From positions 310,001-374,000 of the forward strand of contig CAWCMA010000003.1 of assembly GCA_963796565.1 (NCBI GenBank): 64,000 nucleotides of DNA, given 5' to 3'. This stretch comes from JAKAVN01 sp963796565. GTDB taxonomy: Bacteria > Desulfobacterota > Binatia > Binatales > Binataceae. The notes beneath the pieces are model-generated. The model was not told the DNA's origin. It ran no database searches and saw nothing but the letters and a program-made list of their open reading frames with translations. The position numbers and the translations under genes were made by a program. Below, one piece after another: positions 8,160 through 16,245 of this stretch (its first letter is position 1; each line of letters begins with the position of its first letter).

Positions 8160-8990
8160 ATGACCGGATCGCTTGTGTTACGAGAAAAGATGTATCGTGC
8201 GTACCTCGAATTTTTCGAGATCGCCGAGACCAAGCGGCGTTGGAATATATTCAACGACGTGCCGTGGGAAGCGCTGGACAGTTCGCCCGGCAGCGAGCAG
8301 AAAACGGCTTGCATCGAAGTCTTTTGTGCCGAGGAGCTTTACCTGCCCGACTACAGCGCCGGTGGCGTCGAGTTGTCCCGTTCGATGTTCGGCGCGGCTT
8401 GGTTCCAGGCCTGCTGGAGCTACGAGGAATCCAAGCACGGGTTGGTGTTCCGCGAATACCTGACGCGTTCGGGCGTGCGCTCGGCGGCCGAGATGGCGGC
8501 TTTCGAGGAACGTGTCTTGTCCAAGGTCTGGCGGTTGCCCTTCCAGACCCGCCGCCAGATGGCCTGCTATGGCGCGCTCCAGGAAGCCGCGACCTTTCTT
8601 GCCTACAAGGCGCAGAAAGACAAGGCGGTGAACGAGGGCGACAAGGTGCTCGAGGCGATCTTCTTTCTCCTGAGCCGCGACGAGGCTGCGCACGCCGGCT
8701 TCTATCGTGCGGCGGTCGAGCTTGAACTGGACGAGGACCGTGGCGGCACGCTGGCCGACCTCGCTTATGTGATCGCGAACTTCAGAATGCCGGGCGATGG
8801 CCTGATTCCCGACTACCAGGAGCGGCTGATCACTACAGGCGCCGGAATCAGCGCGCGCATATTCCTGGAGCGGGCTCTGCTTCCGATGCTGCGAACGCTC
8901 GGTACCAGCCGCGCGGAACTCAAGGTCGCGATGGCACGGCTGACCGCCGCGAGCGCCACCGCGGCTTGCGCTCCCGCGCTCGCAAAATAG
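8160..8990 (+). CDS. Acyl-ACP desaturase-like ferritin-fold diiron protein
   Basis: Soluble ferritin-like diiron oxidase of 276 residues, resembling the stearoyl-ACP desaturase family (DesA type in actinobacteria), which inserts a double bond into ACP-bound acyl chains. Iron-ligand motifs are visible: a first helix with EVFCAEELYLPDYSAGG, then SYEESKHG (E-E-x-x-H class) and LSRDEAAHAGFYR (D-E-x-x-H). The ATG at 8160 is preferred over the GTG 66 bases upstream because AAGGGA precedes it and the family starts near here. It is monocistronic, with an AT-rich upstream region. A related N-oxygenase or acyl-modifying role cannot be excluded. Confidence 0.82.
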   Translation: MTGSLVLREKMYRAYLEFFEIAETKRRWNIFNDVPWEALDSSPGSEQKTACIEVFCAEELYLPDYSAGGVELSRSMFGAAWFQACWSYEESKHGLVFREYLTRSGVRSAAEMAAFEERVLSKVWRLPFQTRRQMACYGALQEAATFLAYKAQKDKAVNEGDKVLEAIFFLLSRDEAAHAGFYRAAVELELDEDRGGTLADLAYVIANFRMPGDGLIPDYQERLITTGAGISARIFLERALLPMLRTLGTSRAELKVAMARLTAASATAACAPALAK

Positions 8991-9035
8991 ACCTCACGTC
9001 CAGGCAATTGCGGCGAGCCAGACGCTGGCCGCCAA

Positions 9036-9066
9036 CCGTCATGGCGTCCACCCGTCATGACGCCCC
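9036..9066 (+). repeat. Imperfect 16-bp tandem duplication upstream of the cupin gene
   Basis: CCGTCATGGCGTCCAC is followed directly by CCGTCATGACGCCCCC, ending in a run of nine C. It lies between the desaturase stop and the cupin start. Confidence 0.5.
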
Positions 9067-9114
9067 CCCCTCGTCATTCCCCACGGATACGTGTTTCGTG
9101 ATATCGGTGCGTTT

Positions 9115-9507
9115 ATGAAGATCATTAGATTCCATGCCACCGATGACGGCGGGTCGCGTTTCCAGGAAATCGAGCTACCGGTGAACGAAGAGCGACTCGA
9201 CGCGTTCGGCAACATCATGCATCAGTCGAACGCGTTCAACTCGCCCAGCGTCAGGTTCGTCGAGCTTCCGCGCGGACTGGATCAGAGCTGGCATCACGCT
9301 CCCGCGCGACAGATCGTGTTCGTGCTGTCGGGCATGGTCGAGGTCGGCACCAGCGACAATGAGAAGCGGCGATGGGGCGCCGGCTCGGCGTTCATCCCCG
9401 ACGACCTCAGCGGCAAGGGTCATCTCACGCGTGTGATCGAGGGCCCCGCGATGCTGGCGTTCATCGAACTGCCGCCGGACTTCGATTTCGATCGATGGTC
9501 GAGCTAG
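9115..9507 (+). CDS. Small cupin-domain protein
   Basis: Single-domain cupin of 130 residues. Beta-rich segments SWHHAPARQIVFVLSGMVEVG and RRWGAGSAFIPDD form the two cupin motifs: His-His in motif 1 (SWHHAP) and a late-strand His in KGHLTRVIEGPAMLAFIEL. Such proteins bind a metal and act as small dioxygenases, isomerases or ligand sensors; nothing in the context fixes a substrate. The ATG at 9115 is preferred to the upstream in-frame GTG (9091) because MKIIRF is a typical family start, but no clear Shine-Dalgarno is present. Confidence 0.75.
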   Translation: MKIIRFHATDDGGSRFQEIELPVNEERLDAFGNIMHQSNAFNSPSVRFVELPRGLDQSWHHAPARQIVFVLSGMVEVGTSDNEKRRWGAGSAFIPDDLSGKGHLTRVIEGPAMLAFIELPPDFDFDRWSS

Positions 9508-9618
9508 CGATGGTCAGTTAGTCCGGCTTTGCCGCTGGCGCCCCGATCGGCGAAAATCCTTTTAGCACCCTGCGGCCACCCTGCAGCGAGGGCAGACTGA
9601 TTACGAGACACGACACCA

Positions 9619-10419
9619 GTGGCGAAATTCCTCCGTGTCGGCGTTCATCATTCGAATGTAAGCGGGTATACGTCCAAAGCCTGGACGATTGGTCAGGCCG
9701 GTTCGACCGTGCTCTTGCAGTGGGGTTCCGTCGAGGTACGCGGAGTCGGCCGTGGCAGACGGATTTACTGGGCGGGTCGACCGCGGCAAAAAACAGTTCG
9801 CTGTGGTTCGGAGAAGCGGGCGCGCGACTACGTGAAAAAGGCAATTGCGCGGCGGCGCGGCCATCGATATGAAGAGCTGCCGGAAACGACGCGCATCCAG
9901 CGTCGTCCTGTGCCCCGCCGCGTCGAGCCCAGCCGCGTTCTTGCCACGGTCCTGTTTGTCGATATCGTCCGCTCGACCGAGAAAGCCGTGCTGCTCGGCG
10001 ACCGTCGCTGGAACGAGGTGTTGACTCACTATTACGCAGCGCTTCGCAAACAGCTTCGCGCATCCCGAGGAAGAGAAGTAACCACTACGGGCGACGGAAT
10101 GCTCGCCACTTTCGACCGCCAGCCAGGGGTAGCCAGGGCGATTCGATGCGCGGCTGCGATGCGTCAGGCTGTCCGGACTCTCGGCCTCGAGATAAGGGCG
10201 GGCCTGCATACAGGCGAGTGTGAACTGGTCGGAGATGCGGTCGGCGGTATCGCGGTCCATATAGGCGCGCGCGTCATGGCAAAGGCTGGCGCGGACGAAG
10301 TGCTGGTATCCAGCACGGTCAAGGATCTAGTGGTCGGATCGGGAGTCAAATTCAAGGACCGCGGCTTCCACAGGCTCAAGGGCGTGCCCGAGGAATGGCG
10401 TCTATACAGGGTACTTTAA
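9619..10419 (+). CDS. WGR-like domain fused to a class III adenylate/guanylate cyclase domain
   Basis: Protein of 266 residues. Residues about 20-90 resemble a WGR domain (LLQWGSVEV, then a Lys/Arg-rich helix KRARDYVKKAIARRRGHRYEEL), a nucleic-acid-associated module seen in PARPs and MolR-like proteins. Residues about 105-266 are a class III cyclase homology domain with metal aspartates D115 (LFVDIVRST) and D159 (TTTGDGMLATF), and the late motif GIAVHIGARVM. The usual transition-state Asn position is His214, while Arg218 is kept, as in many soluble bacterial cyclase-like proteins; activity is therefore uncertain. The start is a GTG. No membrane segment is visible. The WGR assignment is by eye and less certain than the cyclase assignment. 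Confidence 0.75.
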   Translation: MAKFLRVGVHHSNVSGYTSKAWTIGQAGSTVLLQWGSVEVRGVGRGRRIYWAGRPRQKTVRCGSEKRARDYVKKAIARRRGHRYEELPETTRIQRRPVPRRVEPSRVLATVLFVDIVRSTEKAVLLGDRRWNEVLTHYYAALRKQLRASRGREVTTTGDGMLATFDRQPGVARAIRCAAAMRQAVRTLGLEIRAGLHTGECELVGDAVGGIAVHIGARVMAKAGADEVLVSSTVKDLVVGSGVKFKDRGFHRLKGVPEEWRLYRVL

Positions 10420-10535
10420 GATTAACCTTAACAGTCTGCCAGCCACGATGGTGCGCTTAATGAGGGCTGGGCCGCTTCAGCGAGGGCCGAGAGCGCCCGC
10501 GCAGCGTCGGCCCGACGGCTGACTACGCGCGATCC

Positions 10536-11552
10536 TCAGACTTCGCGGCGGAGTTGATCGTCGATCAGCGCGGCCAGGCTTTCGCGGTAGACCGACGGCG
10601 CGAGTTCGTCCAGCGCGGCCATCGCGACCCGTCCCTGCTCGGCCGCCATCGCGCGCGCCTCGGTGACGAGCCTGGGGTCGCGCAGCATCGTGAGCGCGCG
10701 CTCGAGCGCCGCGCCTTCCAGCCGCGCACCGTTGCCGATAATCGCCTTCAGTTCCGGGTTCGCCGCCAGCCCGAGCACCATCGGCAGCGAAGGAATTCCC
10801 GCGCGCAAATCCGATCCGACGGGCTTGCCGATTTTCTCCTCGGGGCCGAGGATGTCGAGCAGGTCGTCGATCATCTGAAAGGCCATCCCGACCGCGTTAC
10901 CGAGACGCTGCATCGTGTCGATAGTCCGCTTGGGCGCGCCCGCGAGGTCGGCCGCGACCTTGCCGCCGGCGGCGAAGAGCGAGGCGGTCTTGCGGGCGAT
11001 CACGGCGAGGTAGTCCTTGAGGCTGGTGGCCGCGTTGTGGCGCAGCCGCCCTTCCATCACTTCGCCCTCGGTCAACTGGATGCAGGCCTGTGCCGCCGTG
11101 CGCACGAGGTTTTCCTCGAAGCGGCCGCACAGCTCGAAGGCGCGGCAGAACAGGTAGTCGCCCGCGACCAGCGTCGCCGCCGAGCCGTAGCGCGCGAGCG
11201 CCGACGGCTTGCCGCGCCGCAGCATCCCGCCATCGATGATGTCGTCGTGCAGGAGCGTGGCGGAATGGATCAGTTCGATTGCGATCGCGGCGTCAATCGC
11301 GTCGAGCGCAGTGCGATCGGTGCCGCCGCAGGCGCGATGCACCAGCAGAATGAAGGCCGGGCGCAGCCGCTTGCCCGCGCCGTCAACCAGGTAATGGCAG
11401 ATTTCCGAGATCAGCGACTCGTTGGAATTGAGCAGCGTGCCGAGCTTTTCCTCGGCATGGTATAAATCGGCCTCGACCACGCGCGCGGGATTCGCCGTGA
11501 GGCTGGCCGGCGCGATCGCGGCGGCGGCGCCGCCCATCTTGTTTCGGTCCAC
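10536..11552 (-). CDS. All-trans polyprenyl diphosphate synthase
   Basis: Trans-isoprenyl diphosphate synthase of 338 residues, elongating allylic diphosphates with IPP for the quinone side chain. The first aspartate-rich motif is LLHDDIIDGG, the second is QMIDDLLDILG, and GAGKRLRPAFILL and KPSALARYGSAATLVAGDYL are family signatures. Product length cannot be read safely; octaprenyl (IspB-like) or heptaprenyl is likely. It starts 19 bases after cofE and is probably the last gene of the F420 operon, an unusual partnership that may be simple housekeeping linkage. Confidence 0.9.
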   Translation of the reverse strand: MDRNKMGGAAAAIAPASLTANPARVVEADLYHAEEKLGTLLNSNESLISEICHYLVDGAGKRLRPAFILLVHRACGGTDRTALDAIDAAIAIELIHSATLLHDDIIDGGMLRRGKPSALARYGSAATLVAGDYLFCRAFELCGRFEENLVRTAAQACIQLTEGEVMEGRLRHNAATSLKDYLAVIARKTASLFAAGGKVAADLAGAPKRTIDTMQRLGNAVGMAFQMIDDLLDILGPEEKIGKPVGSDLRAGIPSLPMVLGLAANPELKAIIGNGARLEGAALERALTMLRDPRLVTEARAMAAEQGRVAMAALDELAPSVYRESLAALIDDQLRREV

Positions 11553-11571
11553 GATGCTTACGCTCCCCGGG

Positions 11572-12324
11572 TCATCGGAACAAATCCGCCTCGGCGGGGC
11601 GAATCAGCACTTTCGCACTGCCCTCGCAGGGCTCATAGGAATAGCCGCGCACCAGCACGGCCGGGATGGCGCCGGCCTTGGGCATCAACAGGCCTGCGCC
11701 GGCGGCGATTTCGTCGGCGATCGCGATCACCGTGTGATGCAGCTCGCGTCCGCTCAAGTCGTTGGTGCCGCGGAGATCGAGCACCGGATTCATGCCCGCA
11801 ATTCCCAGGCAGACCTCGGTCAGGCCGTCGCGCCATGGACGCCCAAACGTGTCGGTCACCAACACCGCGATCTCGACTCCGGTGATTTTGCGAATCTCTT
11901 CACGAATGCGCGCGGCCGAGCGGTCGGCGTCCTCCGGCAACAGAATCGCCCGCCCGTCGGCCATGCTGTTGGACTCGTCGATCCCGGCGTTGGCGCAGAC
12001 CCATCCGGGGCCGGTCTCGACGATCAGCACGCCGTGGTCCATGCGCACGATACGGCTGGTCTGTCTTAGCACCAGCTCGACCGCGCGCGGGTCCTTCTCC
12101 CAGCGCGCCGCATACGCGATTGCCAGCGCGGAGGGCTCGACGTCGCCGAGTTCGCAAGTGCGCCCTTCGGCCTTCGAGATTACCTTCTGGCACACGACCA
12201 GGATATCGCCGCGCGCCACTTGCAGGCCGCTCGCGGCCATCGCCGAGCAAATCAGTCCGCCCAGGTTGTCGCCCGGGCCGACCAGCGGGATGCCCTCGAT
12301 TGCGGTGAAGGTTAACGAACGCAT
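11572..12324 (-). CDS. cofE: Coenzyme F420-0:L-glutamate ligase CofE
   Basis: GTP-dependent ligase adding gamma-linked glutamates to F420-0, the last step of F420 maturation. Signatures include GIPLVGPGDNLGGLI at the N-terminus, VCQKVISKAEGR, and DTFGRPWRDGLTEVCLGIAG near the C-terminal half. I start it at the ATG at 12324, which has AGGAAG seven bases upstream, rather than the ATG 15 bases earlier which has none; this gives 250 residues, normal for a stand-alone CofE without the FbiB nitroreductase domain. It follows cofD by 30 bases. Confidence 0.92.
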   Translation of the reverse strand: MRSLTFTAIEGIPLVGPGDNLGGLICSAMAASGLQVARGDILVVCQKVISKAEGRTCELGDVEPSALAIAYAARWEKDPRAVELVLRQTSRIVRMDHGVLIVETGPGWVCANAGIDESNSMADGRAILLPEDADRSAARIREEIRKITGVEIAVLVTDTFGRPWRDGLTEVCLGIAGMNPVLDLRGTNDLSGRELHHTVIAIADEIAAGAGLLMPKAGAIPAVLVRGYSYEPCEGSAKVLIRPAEADLFR

Positions 12325-12354
12325 TGCGACTTCCTGCATTGACTATGCAGCCTA

Positions 12355-13329
12355 CTACACCTCAAGCGCCCGCAGAACCACGTCCGCCAGCCGGGCCGAA
12401 CGGGTTTCGTCGGCCATGATGGTGTCGGTGACGACCGCGCGCATCCCGAGCTTTTCGACCGCGGCGGCCGCGTGCCGGTCGGCGTGGTCGAGCACGAAGA
12501 CCGCGCATAAGTCGCGGTAGAGCCGCGCCACGCCGAGGGCGGAGGCCTGATGGCCCAACGCGCGCAACATCTTTGCCGCCGGGCCCTTGATCGCCTTGCC
12601 GCCGACGATCGGGCTTATCGCGGCAACGCGCTGGCGCGCCCGGCGCATCGCCTCGCGCATCCCGCCCAGCGCGAGAATCGGTCCGATCGAGACGAACGGA
12701 TTGGACGGCGCGACGATCACCACGTCGGATTTGCGAATCGCGCCGAGGGCCGCGCCCAGCGGCCGCGCCCGCGCCGCGCCGCGCAACTCGATTCGTTCGA
12801 CCGTGCCGCGAAAGCGCCGGCGCACGAAGTACTCCTGGAACGGGATTGCGCCGCGCCCGCGTACTTTCACGAAAGTGCGCACCCGATCGTCGCTCATCGG
12901 CAGCACCTGCGCGCGCACGCCGTAGCGCCGCGCGATCTCGGCCGTGATGCGGCTGAGCGGCTCGCCGGCGCGCATCCGTTCGGTGCGGAACAGATGAGTC
13001 GCGAGGTCGCGATCGCCAAGGTTGAACCAGGCCGGGCCATAGAAGCGGACGAGCGCGCCGAGCGTGGTGAAGGTCTCGCCCTCGAGGCCCCATCCGGTCA
13101 AAGGGTTGGAGGCGCCGGCAAGCGTGTAGACGATGGTGTCGAGGTCGGGCGAGACGTGGAGTCCGTAGAACTCCTCGTCGTCGCCGGTATTGACGATTAC
13201 GCTCAGCCGCGGCTGGCCGGCCACGCGCTCCAGGCCGCGCAGAAATTTAGCGGCCCCCACCCCCCCCGCAAGCGTGGTGATCGGCCTGATGGGCTGTCGA
13301 AGGAGTCGTGGTGATCGGCCGCGCGCCAT
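12355..13329 (-). CDS. cofD: 2-phospho-L-lactate (or phosphoenolpyruvyl) transferase CofD
   Basis: Transfers the phospholactyl or phosphoenolpyruvyl moiety from a GDP-activated donor to Fo, giving F420-0 or dehydro-F420-0. Family motifs are TTLAGGVGAAKFLRGL at the N-terminus, NTGDDEEFYGLHVSPDLDT, and APSNPFVSIGPILAL. The only reasonable start is the ATG at 13329, which places the first 83 bases inside the 3' end of cofH in another frame, an unusually long overlap. The activating guanylyltransferase (CofC/FbiD) is not in the window. Confidence 0.92.
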   Translation of the reverse strand: MARGRSPRLLRQPIRPITTLAGGVGAAKFLRGLERVAGQPRLSVIVNTGDDEEFYGLHVSPDLDTIVYTLAGASNPLTGWGLEGETFTTLGALVRFYGPAWFNLGDRDLATHLFRTERMRAGEPLSRITAEIARRYGVRAQVLPMSDDRVRTFVKVRGRGAIPFQEYFVRRRFRGTVERIELRGAARARPLGAALGAIRKSDVVIVAPSNPFVSIGPILALGGMREAMRRARQRVAAISPIVGGKAIKGPAAKMLRALGHQASALGVARLYRDLCAVFVLDHADRHAAAAVEKLGMRAVVTDTIMADETRSARLADVVLRALEV

Positions 13330-14512
13330 TGGGAGCCTTCTTCCCGTAGAGCTTTTTGTAAAGCGTGCTGCGTTCGACCGCGACCCGGCCCATCGCGCGC
13401 GCTTTCTCTTCGATTAAGTCGACCGGGACGAACTCACCGGAATCGCCGCCGGCCTGGGCCGTGATGCTTTCCTCCATCAGCGTGCCCGAAAAATCGTTGC
13501 ATCCGGCCTTCAGCGTGAGCGCGGCCAGTTCGACGCCGAGCTTCACCCACGAGGTCTGCAGGTTGTCGATTTGTCCGCGCAGGAACAGACGCGAGGCCGC
13601 GTACATCTGGAAATCCAGGGTGCCCTTGGGCGGCGGCTCGGTGACCAGGCCCTTGCGGAAGAGCACGGTGTTCTCGTGGATGAAGCGCAGCGGCACGAAC
13701 TCGGTGAAGCCGCCGGTCTGCTTCTGGATGTCGCGCAGGAGGTTGAGATGATTGACGACGTGGCGCGGATTTTCAATGTGCCCGTACATCACGGTCGAAG
13801 TGGTGCGCACGCCGAGCGCGTGCGCGGTGGTGATGATATCGACCCAGGTGGCGACGTCGACTTTCTTGTGGCTCAGGATTTCGCGCACGCTGTCGTCGAG
13901 AATTTCCGCCGCGGTGCCCGGAATCGATCCCAGCCCGGCGTCGCGCAACATCGCGATATATTCCGGATATTCCATCCGCACACGGCGCGCGCCGAACATG
14001 ATCTCCATCGGCGAGAAGGCGTGGATGTGAATCTCGGGATAGCCGCCTTTGATCGTGCGGAGCAGGTCGCGGTACTTGAAGTCGGGCGCCTCGGGATTGA
14101 TTCCGCCCTGCATGCAAACTTCGGTTGCGCCGCGCGCCACCGCGTCGCCGACCTTGTTGAGGATGGTTTCGTCGGAATGGTCGTAGGCGTCGGACTCCCA
14201 GCGTTGGCGCTTGAAGCCGCAAAACTGGCATCCGACGAAGCAGATGTTGGTGAAGTTGAGATTGCGGTTGACGACGTAGGTGACTTCGTCGCCGACGTCT
14301 TCGGCGCGCGCCAAATCCGCGCACCTGATCGTCGCTCGCAAGTCGTCGCCCTCGGTGGTATAGAGCAGCAATCCCTCTTCGGGCGTCAGTTCCTGACGCT
14401 CGCGGCTGCGCTTGAGCGCCGCGCGAACGCCGGGGCTGGCCTTATCCATAAGGGCGCCGAGTGGAGCCGCTTCGATCTCATCGACATAGTCGCGCAGGGC
14501 TTCCAGGTTCAC
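13247..14512 (-). CDS. cofH: Fo synthase subunit 2, CofH (radical SAM)
   Basis: Radical SAM enzyme joining tyrosine-derived hydroxybenzyl to 5-amino-6-ribitylaminouracil on the way to Fo. VVNRNLNFTNICFVGCQFCGF carries the C-x3-C-x2-C cluster motif, and GGINPEAPDF and HIHAFSPMEI are characteristic of CofH. The GTG start overlaps the cofG stop by four bases (GTGA), indicating translational coupling. After the usual family end (RSTLYKKLYG) there is a tail of about 30 residues ending in a glycine run; it overlaps the 5' end of cofD and may be non-functional read-through. Confidence 0.93.
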   Translation of the reverse strand: MNLEALRDYVDEIEAAPLGALMDKASPGVRAALKRSRERQELTPEEGLLLYTTEGDDLRATIRCADLARAEDVGDEVTYVVNRNLNFTNICFVGCQFCGFKRQRWESDAYDHSDETILNKVGDAVARGATEVCMQGGINPEAPDFKYRDLLRTIKGGYPEIHIHAFSPMEIMFGARRVRMEYPEYIAMLRDAGLGSIPGTAAEILDDSVREILSHKKVDVATWVDIITTAHALGVRTTSTVMYGHIENPRHVVNHLNLLRDIQKQTGGFTEFVPLRFIHENTVLFRKGLVTEPPPKGTLDFQMYAASRLFLRGQIDNLQTSWVKLGVELAALTLKAGCNDFSGTLMEESITAQAGGDSGEFVPVDLIEEKARAMGRVAVERSTLYKKLYGKKAPNGARPITTTPSTAHQADHHACGGGGGR

Positions 14513-15723
14513 GATGCACCTCCGTCGATCTCCGCGCCATGCCGGGCGAGCGCCGGGCGCAGCTTGGGGTCAACCCAGTAATCATCGACGTATTCGGGAT
14601 AGATTGCGAGCCGTTCGCGCAATTCGAAACCGGCCCGCTCGCAGCGCTCGGCCAGCCGCTCGATATGCGGCCACGGCGCCTCGGGATTGACGTAGTCCTT
14701 GCTGAGCGGCGAAATGCCGCCCCAGTCGTTGATGCCCGCCGCCAGGAACATCTCGATCTCGTTGGGCGAGAGGTTGGGCGGCGCCTGCACGTTCATCTTG
14801 GGTCCCAGCACGATTCGCGCGGTCGCGATCGCCCGCGCCATCTCCATCGCGTCGGGCTCCGGCGCGGCGGCCATCGCGATCTCCGGCTTGGCGCGGAAAT
14901 TCTGGATGATCACTTCCTGGATATGGCCGAAGCGTTCGTGCAAGTCGCGGATCGCGATCAGGCTCTGTGCCCGCTCGGCCGGCGTCTCGCCAATTCCGAG
15001 CAGAATTCCGGTGGTGAACGGGACGCGGGCCTCGCCGGCCTCCGCGAGCATCCGCAGCCGCACCGCAGGGTCCTTGTCGGGGGCCCATTGATGTACCCCG
15101 CCGCTGCCGCGCAGCCGGGTCGAGACGCTTTCGAGCATCAGGCCCATGCTGACGTTGAGCGGCCGCAGCATCACCATCTCGTCGCGGCTCATGATGCCGG
15201 CGTTGGTATGGGGCAGCAGGCCCTCCTCCAGCGCGACCTCGCAAGCCCGCGCGACATAGTCGATGGTGCTGGTCGCGCCGAGCCGCGCCAGCGTCTCGCG
15301 GTATTCCTTGAAGGCCAGTTCGGGCTTGTCGCCCAGGCACATCAGCGCCTCGCGGCATCCGAGCGCACGGCCGCGCCGCGACCATTGCGCGATCTCGGCC
15401 GGGGTCATCGTCCAGGCGCCCGGCTCGCCCGGATCCTTGCGGAACGTGCAGTAGGTGCAACGGTCGCGGCAGAGGTTGGTGACCGGCAGAAAGACCTTGC
15501 GCGAGTAGGTGACCACGCGGCCCTTGGCGCGATCGCGCATCGCGCCCGCCGCCGCGAGCAGCGCGGGCAGTTCGTCCGCGGGACACTCGATAAGCGCGAT
15601 TGCGTCGGCCTCGCCGAGGCGCGCACCGTCGCGCGCCCGGTCAAGGATTTCGCGCAATTGGATCTCGCGCCGGCGCGGGGATCCCGAGCGTCCCACAACC
15701 GATGAGGGCTGCGTGGTCGTCAT
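14509..15723 (-). CDS. cofG: Fo synthase subunit 1, CofG (radical SAM)
   Basis: Second radical SAM half of the Fo synthase, closing the deazaflavin ring. VTYSRKVFLPVTNLCRDRC leads into the C-x3-C-x2-C motif (CRDRCTYC). CLGDKPELAF, LPHTNAGIMSRDEM and QNFRAKPEIAM are family signatures. Separate cofG and cofH correspond to the fused FbiC of actinobacteria. First gene of the operon cofG-cofH-cofD-cofE-polyprenyl synthase, preceded by a compact promoter ten bases before the ATG. Confidence 0.94.
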   Translation of the reverse strand: MTTTQPSSVVGRSGSPRRREIQLREILDRARDGARLGEADAIALIECPADELPALLAAAGAMRDRAKGRVVTYSRKVFLPVTNLCRDRCTYCTFRKDPGEPGAWTMTPAEIAQWSRRGRALGCREALMCLGDKPELAFKEYRETLARLGATSTIDYVARACEVALEEGLLPHTNAGIMSRDEMVMLRPLNVSMGLMLESVSTRLRGSGGVHQWAPDKDPAVRLRMLAEAGEARVPFTTGILLGIGETPAERAQSLIAIRDLHERFGHIQEVIIQNFRAKPEIAMAAAPEPDAMEMARAIATARIVLGPKMNVQAPPNLSPNEIEMFLAAGINDWGGISPLSKDYVNPEAPWPHIERLAERCERAGFELRERLAIYPEYVDDYWVDPKLRPALARHGAEIDGGAS

Positions 15724-15733
15724 GGCGTCGCAG

Positions 15734-15761
15734 TTTATAGCTATTGTCCCAAAGCTCGCAA
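15734..15761 (-). promoter_or_regulatory. Putative promoter of the cofGHDE operon
   Basis: Minus strand TTGCGA (15761-15756), a 16-base spacer, TATAAA (15739-15734), then only ten bases to the cofG ATG. The expected transcription start would fall within about three bases of the ATG, so the mRNA would be leaderless or nearly so. Confidence 0.5.
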
Positions 15762-15840
15762 ATGCGCCTCGATGCGAAGAGCTGAAGATACCGACCCGGG
15801 TCGGACCATGGCTTGATTCCCTCCACCAATAAGCAGGGTT

Positions 15841-15886
15841 TAATTCCCTCCCCCAATTGTCTTGGGGGGAGGGCGAGGGTGGGGGT
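15841..15886 (-). repeat. C-rich palindromic repeat, copy in minus orientation
   Basis: In minus orientation it reads ACCCCCACCCTCGCCCTCC, a short loop, then GGGGGAGGGAATTA. Its ends match the plus-orientation copy at 16073-16119, so the two face each other around 186 bases. A partial duplicate of its end (ATTCCCTCCACCAAT) lies at 15816-15830. Confidence 0.65.
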
Positions 15887-16072
15887 CTGTACGCGGTTCT
15901 GAATGCCTGTGAGAACCGCGTCTGTCTGACGCAACGCTCGCCGATCCAGGAAGCGCTGATCGCCTCGCGGTCGCTGTTCCCGGCTGCTCAAGAGCAACGG
16001 TGCGCTTATGAAAAAAGGGCTACGACGAGGAAGCGCCGGGGAAAACCAGGCATCCGGCGCTTCCTCGCTCGA
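15887..16072. other. Hairpin-rich segment between two inverted C-rich repeats
   Basis: No gene is supported here. It contains a 9-bp perfect inverted repeat (CGCGGTTCT / AGAACCGCG, 15892-15920) and a 14-bp perfect hairpin at 16026-16067. The bounded unit 15841-16119 looks like a small non-autonomous repeat unit, but I see no target-site duplication. Confidence 0.45.
16026..16067 (-). terminator. Strong hairpin downstream of pbpC, possible terminator
   Basis: Perfect 14-bp arms CGAGGAAGCGCCGG / CCGGCGCTTCCTCG with a 14-base loop. Read on the minus strand, the direction of pbpC, it is followed after nine bases by a run of six T (TTTTTTC at about 16011-16017). It is about 180 bases beyond the pbpC stop, so termination is plausible but not certain. 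Confidence 0.4.
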
Positions 16073-16119
16073 CCCCCACCCCAACCCTCCCCCAAAACTG
16101 GTAGGGGGAGGGAGTTAAG
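16073..16119 (+). repeat. C-rich palindromic repeat, copy in plus orientation
   Basis: Reads CCCCCACCCCAACCCTCCCCC, a loop, then GGGGGAGGGAGTTA. It is the inverted partner of the copy at 15841-15886. The bases CTGTGAGAACC just after it also occur inside the bounded segment (about 15906-15916). Confidence 0.65.
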
Positions 16120-16245
16120 AGTCTGTGAGAACCAAGATGGAGGGACCTAAGAGCCGCAGGGCAGAGTCAGAAGCTGGAAAACTGAGCAGAGGGGGACAGA
16201 GTCGGGAGACGCGACCCGGATCATACTTAATGCGCCGCGGCTTCG

